The notes under the pieces were generated by a model. It was not told the origin of the DNA. It searched no databases and saw only the letters and a program-made list of their open reading frames with translations. The translations under genes were made by a program, and so were the position numbers. Below are positions 58,528-64,000 of a stretch of 64,000 nucleotides of DNA, in pieces. The stretch comes from Pseudonocardia sediminis (GTDB lineage Bacteria; Actinomycetota; Actinomycetes; Mycobacteriales; Pseudonocardiaceae). The stretch spans positions 2,974,001 through 3,038,000 of the forward strand of contig NZ_SHKL01000001.1 in the NCBI RefSeq assembly GCF_004217185.1. Direction: 5' to 3'. Positions within the stretch are counted from its first letter, which is position 1, and every line of letters begins with the position of its first letter.

Positions 58528-59520
58528 TCAGCGCGTCTCGTTGCAGGGGAAACCCCAGATGCCGGCCCCCGCGGCGCGGGCGGTCGTCTCGCCCTGGGCG
58601 AGCACGTCGCTGTACCAGAGGGGGCGATCGGTGCTGGCCCGCGCGATGCCCGCGACGAGCGCCTGGTCGGTGTAGTTCTGCTCGGTGCGCAGCACGAGGT
58701 AGGCCAGCCGGCGGCCCTGCTGGTCGAACTCGTCGACCGTCGGGTCCGGGACCAGCGTGACCTGACGCCCGATCAGCTGGTCGGAGGCGTAGGCGATGCC
58801 CGCGTCGGCGCCGCACTCGGCCGGGACGGCGGGTCCGTCCGGTCCCGCCGGGCGCGCCGGCTGCGGGGCGTCGAGGCCGAGGACCGACACGTCGAAGGTC
58901 TGGTCGGCGACCCGCACCGTGACGGTGTCGGCGCTGCGCACCGACAGCACCTGGCCGATCATGGTCGGCCGCGACGGCAGGGCCGGTGCCGCGGTGTCCT
59001 GCACGGGTGCCGTCCCGGTGGCGCGACCGATGCCGAAGGCGAGCCCGAGCAGCACCGCCGCGACGACCACGGCCAGCACGATCCGGGGCCACGACCGGCG
59101 CCCGGCGGGCTCCGGGTCCTTCGGCGGCGGTGGCGGCGGGACGTAGCCGGGCCCGGTGGGCGGCGACGGCGGGGCGGTCAGGAACACCGTCGGCGGGTCC
59201 TGCGCGGGCGTGAGCCCGGCGGGTGCGTCCGCCGGGTACGCGGCCCGTGCCGTGTCGCCGGGGCCTGTGGCGTCGTCGGGGCTCTCGGCGCCGGTCACCG
59301 GTGGCTCGCCGGCCGGGTCCGGATCGGTGCGTGTGGCGTCGGTCCACAGGACGTCGCCGTCGTCGCCGAACAGCTCGGACCGGGCCTGCGCGATCTCGCT
59401 GCGGCCGGGCCGGGGGCTGCGGCGGGGGAGCGGGACGCCGGCGACGTCGGTGCCGCCCGCGTCGTTCCCCGGGTCGCTCCCGGCGTCGTCGTCGACCAGG
59501 TTCCGGCCACGGTCGGTCAT
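58528..59520 (-). CDS. Membrane-anchored staphylococcal-nuclease-fold protein, likely non-catalytic
   Basis: The protein has 330 residues. The N-terminal 140 are acidic and Pro-rich and probably cytoplasmic; one membrane helix spans about 146-168; residues about 185-325 outside the membrane look like an SNase (thermonuclease-homologue) fold: VLSVRSADTVTVRVADQTFD, VSVLGLDAPQ, then helices to WGFPCNETR. The Ca-site Asp residues (ADT, LDA) persist, but the catalytic Arg and Glu of nuclease (FRLLLVDTPE in the family) are replaced (DVSVLGLDAPQ; Glu to Gln). So it is probably a binding domain. ATG 59520 is the start. Confidence 0.7.
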   Translation of the reverse strand: MTDRGRNLVDDDAGSDPGNDAGGTDVAGVPLPRRSPRPGRSEIAQARSELFGDDGDVLWTDATRTDPDPAGEPPVTGAESPDDATGPGDTARAAYPADAPAGLTPAQDPPTVFLTAPPSPPTGPGYVPPPPPPKDPEPAGRRSWPRIVLAVVVAAVLLGLAFGIGRATGTAPVQDTAAPALPSRPTMIGQVLSVRSADTVTVRVADQTFDVSVLGLDAPQPARPAGPDGPAVPAECGADAGIAYASDQLIGRQVTLVPDPTVDEFDQQGRRLAYLVLRTEQNYTDQALVAGIARASTDRPLWYSDVLAQGETTARAAGAGIWGFPCNETR

Positions 59521-59651
59521 GACGTTCAGGTCCTCCCTGCAGGATCCGAGCACAGCACGGTCCGTCTGCGGTCACCGAGGACCAGAGCGACCACTGTCAG
59601 TGATGTCGACGGTATCCCGGGTCGCCCGATCGGGCGACCGCAGCGAGGGGG

Positions 59652-60257
59652 TCAGTCGTCGGACTGCGGGAACAGGCGCTCGCCGACGATCGAGAACGGG
59701 ATGATCAGGAGCCAGGAGTACTTCGCCCAGTCCGGCGCGAGGAAGGCGAGCGGGATCGAGGGCACCAGCCCCAGTGTCGGGGCGATCCCGGCGGCGATCG
59801 AGGCCCGGGCCTCCCGCGGCGAGACCTTGTCGGTGACCAGCCGCCCCCGGGACGAGGCGTACCACCACAGCGTCACCGAGACGAGCCCGATCGCGATCAG
59901 GTTGCCGGCGTAGAGCACCACCACCGCGGCCTCCTCGCCCTGCTCGCCCAGCACCGACGTCGGGAACGGCAGGAACGCGATGCAGAACAGGTAGAGCAGG
60001 TTCAGGACCAGGAGCCGCGCGTCCGAGCGGACGATCTTCCGGAAGATCTTGTGGTGGATCATCCAGTAGCGGCCGATCACGGCGAAGCTGAGCGCGAACG
60101 TGAACATCTGCGGCCACAGCGCCGCGAGGGACTCGCCGACCCGTCCGTCCGGGATCTCGGTGTCGGTCAGCGGCAGCACGAGCAGGGTGATCGCGATCGC
60201 GAAGACCCCGTCGCTGAACATCGTCAACCGGTCGAGACCGGTGTCGTCCTCGTCCAC
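59652..60257 (-). CDS. TMEM175-family potassium channel-like protein
   Basis: A 201-residue membrane protein with about six helices. It has the family motif FSDGVFAIAITLLVL at residues 14-28, matching FSDxxxAIxxT of TMEM175 proteins, and an acidic N-terminus. Bacterial members are K+ leak channels that assemble as tetramers. The GTG start at 60257 follows GAGGGGG. It lies 131 bp upstream of the SNase-like gene on the same strand and is divergent from the MDR enzyme. Confidence 0.87.
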   Translation of the reverse strand: MDEDDTGLDRLTMFSDGVFAIAITLLVLPLTDTEIPDGRVGESLAALWPQMFTFALSFAVIGRYWMIHHKIFRKIVRSDARLLVLNLLYLFCIAFLPFPTSVLGEQGEEAAVVVLYAGNLIAIGLVSVTLWWYASSRGRLVTDKVSPREARASIAAGIAPTLGLVPSIPLAFLAPDWAKYSWLLIIPFSIVGERLFPQSDD

Positions 60258-60324
60258 CTCGGACCCCCTCGCGCGTCGCCGTCGGCGAACCTATCGGGGT
60301 GCGCTCCGCCGTAGGTTGGGCGCC

Positions 60325-61311
60325 ATGGTGTCGACGATCCGTTTCCACTCACTCGGCGGGCCCGAGGTGCTGCGCATCGAGGACGTGCCGGTGCGCGCGC
60401 CCGGACCGGGTGAGGTGCGGATCCGGGTGGACGCGATCGGGCTCAACCGCGCGGAGGTGAACTTCCGCCGCGGCACCTACCTGGAGGCCCCGCGCCTGCC
60501 CGCCGGTCTGGGCTCGGAGGCGGCCGGGGTGGTCCTGGAGATCGGTCCGGACGTGCCGCGCTGGAGTGTCGGCGACGAGGTCAGCGTCGTCCCGGCGTTC
60601 TCCCAGAACGACTACCCGGTCTACGCGGAGGAGGCGGTCGTGCCCGCGTCCGCGCTGGTCGCGCGCCCGGAGGGGCTGGACGCGGTGAGCAGTGCCGCGG
60701 TGTGGATGCCGTACGTGACGGTGTACGGGATGGTCGCCGAGACCGTCCGGGTGCGGCCCGGCGACCGGGTGGTGGTGACGTCGGCGTCGAACAGCATCGG
60801 CGTCACCGCCCTGCAGGTGCTGCGCCACCTCGGCGCGGAGCCGGTCGCGACCGTGGCCACGCTCGACCACGCCGAGGCGCTGCGTGCCGCCGGCGCCGCA
60901 CACGTCGTCGTGCCGGGGGAGGACCTGACCGCGGACCTGCTCGCCGCGACCGACGGCCACGGCGCCGACCTGGTGCTCGACGCCGACGGTGGGCCGCAGG
61001 TCACGCAGCTGGTGGCCGCCTGCGCGCCGGGCGCGACCGTGATCGTGCACGGCGGTCTGTCCGGGCAGCCGACCCCGTTGCCCGGCGGCACCTACGCACC
61101 GGTCTGGCTGCGCCGCTTCCACCTGTTCGAGGTCACCGGCGACCCGGCCGTGTTGCGCCGTGCCGAGCACTTCGTCCGCGCCGGGCTGGCGTCGGGGGCG
61201 TTCACTCCGACGGTCGACCGGGTCTTCGACTTCGACGACGTCGCCGCGGCGCACGCCTACGTCGACTCCCCGGACCGGGCGCCGGGCAAGCCGGTCCTGC
61301 GGGTGCGCTGA
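60325..61311 (+). CDS. Zinc-less MDR / quinone oxidoreductase-like enzyme
   Basis: A 328-residue medium-chain reductase. It has GGPEVLRIEDVPVRAPGPGE, VDAIGLNRAEVNFRRG, and the NADPH-binding motif TSASNSIGVTALQVLRHLG, with no zinc-ligand Cys cluster, so it fits the quinone oxidoreductase/enoyl-reductase branch. It reduces quinones or activated double bonds with NADPH. ATG 60325 gives a normal N-terminus. It converges with the SecA2-like gene, 21 bp apart. Confidence 0.87.
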   Translation: MVSTIRFHSLGGPEVLRIEDVPVRAPGPGEVRIRVDAIGLNRAEVNFRRGTYLEAPRLPAGLGSEAAGVVLEIGPDVPRWSVGDEVSVVPAFSQNDYPVYAEEAVVPASALVARPEGLDAVSSAAVWMPYVTVYGMVAETVRVRPGDRVVVTSASNSIGVTALQVLRHLGAEPVATVATLDHAEALRAAGAAHVVVPGEDLTADLLAATDGHGADLVLDADGGPQVTQLVAACAPGATVIVHGGLSGQPTPLPGGTYAPVWLRRFHLFEVTGDPAVLRRAEHFVRAGLASGAFTPTVDRVFDFDDVAAAHAYVDSPDRAPGKPVLRVR

Positions 61312-61332
61312 GCCCCGGCGGTCGGCGCCGGG

Positions 61333-63723
61333 TCAGCCGAAGACCAGCAGGAACGCGATCGCGACCACCATCGCCACGACGGCCAGCCCGAGGACGATCC
61401 GCACCGGCGACCAGCCGGGACGGGTGGCGGCCTTCCTGCCGGCCACGACCCGGACTAGCCCGCTCAGGGCGCGTTCGGCGTCCGAGCCGTACGGGGTGTC
61501 GGTGGCCAGGTAGGTCCAGGTGCTCGACGGCCGGGGCACGACCGCGTCCGGCTCGATCGGGCCGTCCGGGTCGAGGGCGGCGAACGCGTCACCGGTGTCG
61601 CGGTCCACGTCCTCGGTGAGCGTCGTGAGCGCGGCCATCGCGTCGCGGTGGAACTCGTCGAGCGGCGACAGCGCCGTCATCCCGCGGGCGAGGCCGCGCA
61701 GGTGGATGCCCTCGCGCAGCTCCGCGACGACGGCCAGGTGCTCGCTCCAGCGCCGGTCCAGGTGGTGCAGCCGGATCAGCCGGGCCGCGCGTGTCACCGC
61801 CTCGGTGCCGTGCGCGGCGACGAGTGCGGCGTGCTGCTCCGGGTACCGGCCGGCGAGGTCGTCGGAGGCGAGCGCGGTGGTCAGGACTTGCTCGCGGTGC
61901 TCCAGGAGCCGGGCCCGCTGCTGGTCGAGCAGGTGGTGGTAGTTCCAGGTGGTGCGGTGGACCTGCAGCTCGTCGGCCTGCGCGACGCGTTGTGCACGGT
62001 CCACGACGCGTGCCGCCTGCGGGTCGTCGGCAGCGACCGGTGCGCCGTCGCCGAAGCGGGTGATGACGTCGTCGTCGAGGGCGACGAAGAACTCGCTCAC
62101 ACCGGGATCGCCCTGGCGCCCGGCGCGGCCGCGGAGCTGGTCGTCGAGGCGGCTGCTGGTGTGACGCCCGTACCCGAGGACGTAGAGACCGCCGTCGGCG
62201 ACGACCCGCTCGTGCGCCGGGCCGGTGCCGTCGACGCCGCCGAGCCGGATGTCGGTGCCGCGCCCGGCCATCTGGGTGGACACGGTGACCCGCCCCGGCT
62301 CCCCGGCCCGCGCGACGACGGCGGCCTCGTCGCCGTCGTTGCGGGCGTTGAGCACCGCCACCTCGACGCCGCGGGCGCGCAGCGCCGTGGCCAGGTCCTC
62401 GGACGCGGCGACGTCCGGCGTGCCGACCAGCACCGGACGCCCGCCCGCATGGACGTCGACGATCCGGGCGACGACGGCGTCGCGGCGCTCGCTGGCGGTG
62501 TCGACGACGCGGTCCGGCAGGTCGTCGCGCACGCACGGCCGGTGCGGCGCGACGACGGCGACCTCGAGCGCGTGGAACTCGCGCAGCTCCTCGGCGACCG
62601 CGACCGCGGTGCCGGTCATCCCGGCGACCCTGTCGTAGCGTTCGACGAGCCCGCCGACCGTCGTCTGGTCCAGCACCGCGCCGGTGGCGCTCGCCTCCAG
62701 ACCCTCCTTGGCCTCGACGGCGGCCTGGATACCGTCCGGCCAGCGCTGGCGCATCGCGACCCGTCCGCGGGTCGGGTCGACCAGCTCGACGGCCCGGTCG
62801 CGGACGATGTAGTCGACGTCGCGCGCCAGCAGGAACTCCGCGTGCAGGGCGACGTGCACCGCGGCCAGCGTCGGCGCGTGCTCCTCGGTGTACAGGTCGA
62901 TCCCGCCGAGCGCGGCCTCGACCCGGTCGACGCCGCGGTCGGTGAGCTCGATGTTGCGCTGCTCGGCGTCGGTCCGGACGTCGGTCCCCGGGCGCAGGGT
63001 GGCGGCCAGGTCGGTCAGGGCCCGGTCGAACGCCTCGCCGTCGGCGCTGCCGGCCAGCACGAGCGGGACCCGCGCCTGGTCGATCAACACCGAGTCGGCC
63101 TCGTCGACGATCGCGACGTCGGCGTGTGGCAGCACCCGGTCGGCGACGTCGCGGACCAGGCGGTCGCGCAGCACGTCGAACCCGATCTCGGTGGCGGAGC
63201 CGAACACCACCGACGTCGCGTACGCGGTGCGCCGCCGATCGGGGGAGTGCGACTGCTCGATCCAGTCCCCGGTCACGCCCCACAGGTCGGTCAGCGGCGC
63301 GGTCCAGAGGCGGTCGCGCCGGGCGAGGTAGTCGTTCACCGACAGCACGTGCACGCTGCGGCCCTGCAGCGCGAAACCGGCCGCCGCCACCGCGCCGCAC
63401 AGCGTCTTGCCCTCGCCGGTCGCCATCTGCACGACCAGCCCGTCGAGCAGGCCGAGCACGCCGTAGAGCTGCTCGTCGAAGAGCCGCACGCCGCAGGTGC
63501 GCCGCACCGACTCCCGGGCCGCGGCGCAGAAGTCGGCCCGGCCGTCGGTGCGCCGTCCGGGCGCCGCCGTCGCCGCACGGCGGGCCGTGTCCGCCAGCTC
63601 GGCGTCGGTCAGGGCCTCGCACCGCGCCTCGGCCTCGCCCGCGGCGGCCACGGCACGACGGTGGTGGCTCAGATCCGCGGTGCCCGGACGCTGCAGGGCC
63701 CGCCGGACCCGGTCCCGCATCAC
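61333..63723 (-). CDS. secA2: SecA2-type preprotein translocase ATPase with C-terminal membrane helix
   Basis: A 796-residue SecA homologue: QMATGEGKTLCG (Walker A, Lys106), IVDEADSVLIDQARVPL (motif II), VTVSTQMAGRGTDIRLGG, and LRGRAGRQGDPG in motor domain 2. It lacks the zinc-binding C-terminus and is shorter than housekeeping SecA, like actinobacterial SecA2. Residues about 774-795 form a hydrophobic helix (IVLGLAVVAMVVAIAFLL), which I do not expect from known SecA2 proteins, so it may be held at the membrane. Housekeeping secA is not in the window. Its GTG overlaps the upstream DUF4190-like gene by GTGA. Confidence 0.9.
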   Translation of the reverse strand: MMRDRVRRALQRPGTADLSHHRRAVAAAGEAEARCEALTDAELADTARRAATAAPGRRTDGRADFCAAARESVRRTCGVRLFDEQLYGVLGLLDGLVVQMATGEGKTLCGAVAAAGFALQGRSVHVLSVNDYLARRDRLWTAPLTDLWGVTGDWIEQSHSPDRRRTAYATSVVFGSATEIGFDVLRDRLVRDVADRVLPHADVAIVDEADSVLIDQARVPLVLAGSADGEAFDRALTDLAATLRPGTDVRTDAEQRNIELTDRGVDRVEAALGGIDLYTEEHAPTLAAVHVALHAEFLLARDVDYIVRDRAVELVDPTRGRVAMRQRWPDGIQAAVEAKEGLEASATGAVLDQTTVGGLVERYDRVAGMTGTAVAVAEELREFHALEVAVVAPHRPCVRDDLPDRVVDTASERRDAVVARIVDVHAGGRPVLVGTPDVAASEDLATALRARGVEVAVLNARNDGDEAAVVARAGEPGRVTVSTQMAGRGTDIRLGGVDGTGPAHERVVADGGLYVLGYGRHTSSRLDDQLRGRAGRQGDPGVSEFFVALDDDVITRFGDGAPVAADDPQAARVVDRAQRVAQADELQVHRTTWNYHHLLDQQRARLLEHREQVLTTALASDDLAGRYPEQHAALVAAHGTEAVTRAARLIRLHHLDRRWSEHLAVVAELREGIHLRGLARGMTALSPLDEFHRDAMAALTTLTEDVDRDTGDAFAALDPDGPIEPDAVVPRPSSTWTYLATDTPYGSDAERALSGLVRVVAGRKAATRPGWSPVRIVLGLAVVAMVVAIAFLLVFG

Positions 63724-63974
63724 CGGGAGAACAGGTAGGCGCCGAACACCGCGTTCGCCATGCCCAGCACGATCGCCACCGCCCCGAGGACGACGGCCGT
63801 GGTCGCGCGGCTCCCGGCGCCGCGCCGGCGGGCGACCTGCCCGAGGATCACCGCGACCGCTCCGCCGGCCCAGCCCAGGACGGCCAGCACCACGGCCCCG
63901 ACGATCGCGACCGCACCGACGACGACCCCGGTCAGTGCCTGCCGTTCCGCCCCGGGATCCTCGCGCGTGCCCAC
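63720..63974 (-). CDS. DUF4190-like small membrane protein
   Basis: An 84-residue protein with two hydrophobic segments (VVGAVAIVGAVVLAVLGW and TTAVVLGAVAIVLGMANAVF) separated by a basic turn (LGQVARRRGAGSR), the DUF4190 layout. It overlaps the secA2-like start by four bases, so the two are translated together. A role with that translocase is possible (inference). The GTG start at 63974 is just inside the window edge. Confidence 0.7.
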   Translation of the reverse strand: MGTREDPGAERQALTGVVVGAVAIVGAVVLAVLGWAGGAVAVILGQVARRRGAGSRATTAVVLGAVAIVLGMANAVFGAYLFSR

Positions 63975-64000
63975 GCCCGGGAACCTACCCGGCGGCCGGT

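Noticed and set aside
1..64000. CRISPR arrays, tRNA or rRNA genes, prophage or insertion-sequence ends
   Set aside because: No regularly spaced direct repeats of 25-40 bases, no T-loop-like tRNA ends, and no transposase, integrase or phage proteins were seen.

Overview
The window is a gene-dense stretch of a very GC-rich chromosome. Most third codon positions are G or C, GTG starts are common, and neighbouring genes often share an ATGA or GTGA. These features, with DUF6247, DUF6319 and DUF7218 proteins, a PPOX/F420-type flavoprotein, a CvnA-like kinase relative, an AbiEi/DUF559-like protein and a SecA2-like ATPase, point to an actinobacterium. Pseudonocardia or a close relative is my guess from protein style, not a measured identification. 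No rRNA, tRNA, CRISPR array, prophage or insertion sequence was seen.

1-11 kb: a cut-off SMR drug/cation exporter, an AtuA-type acyl-CoA catabolism protein, a soluble and apparently ATP-binding-dead CvnA-like protein followed by a cytochrome P450, an RluA-type pseudouridine synthase, a LysE exporter, and a three-gene acid-utilisation unit (GntP permease, CoA-transferase, HMG-CoA-lyase-like enzyme). 11-16 kb: a DUF6247/RelE-like toxin-antitoxin pair, a Tat lipoprotein polysaccharide deacetylase, an IclR regulator joined to xylulokinase, and a PAS-GGDEF diguanylate cyclase.

16-21 kb is the most unusual part. It is a polyhydroxyalkanoate (PHA) locus in which the synthase and an intracellular depolymerase are fused into one reading frame, with the C-terminus of the first and the N-terminus of the second missing. 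The acyl-CoA synthetase directly upstream carries a single-base frameshift. A PucR-type activator is divergent. 21-27 kb: a SPOR-like small protein, an SDR/phosphotransferase pair facing a P450/TetR pair, and SRPBCC and YjbR proteins. 27-34 kb: the lactate-utilisation operon lutABC, then a four-gene operon (5-formyl-THF cyclo-ligase-like, macrodomain, 2-hydroxyacid dehydrogenase, gamma-carbonic-anhydrase-like).

34-45 kb: NUDIX hydrolase, an SD-equipped 16-codon Arg-rich leader ORF, a VTT membrane protein, and translationally coupled recC-recB-recD. 44.7-49.9 kb: a zinc-ribbon SDR, heme oxygenase under an apparent TetR operator and iron-box-like site, peroxiredoxin, and formamidase with its FmdB partner. 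An AbiEi-like gene at 50-51 kb sits between two matching 64-bp hairpin elements whose stems differ by compensatory changes. 51-57 kb: a copper amine oxidase with all key residues, two divergent APC transporters and an IclR regulator, probably an amine catabolism regulon. 57-64 kb: DUF6319, PPOX, VOC, a membrane-anchored staphylococcal-nuclease-fold protein lacking catalytic residues, TMEM175, a quinone-oxidoreductase-like MDR, and SecA2 with an added C-terminal membrane helix, coupled to a DUF4190-like protein.
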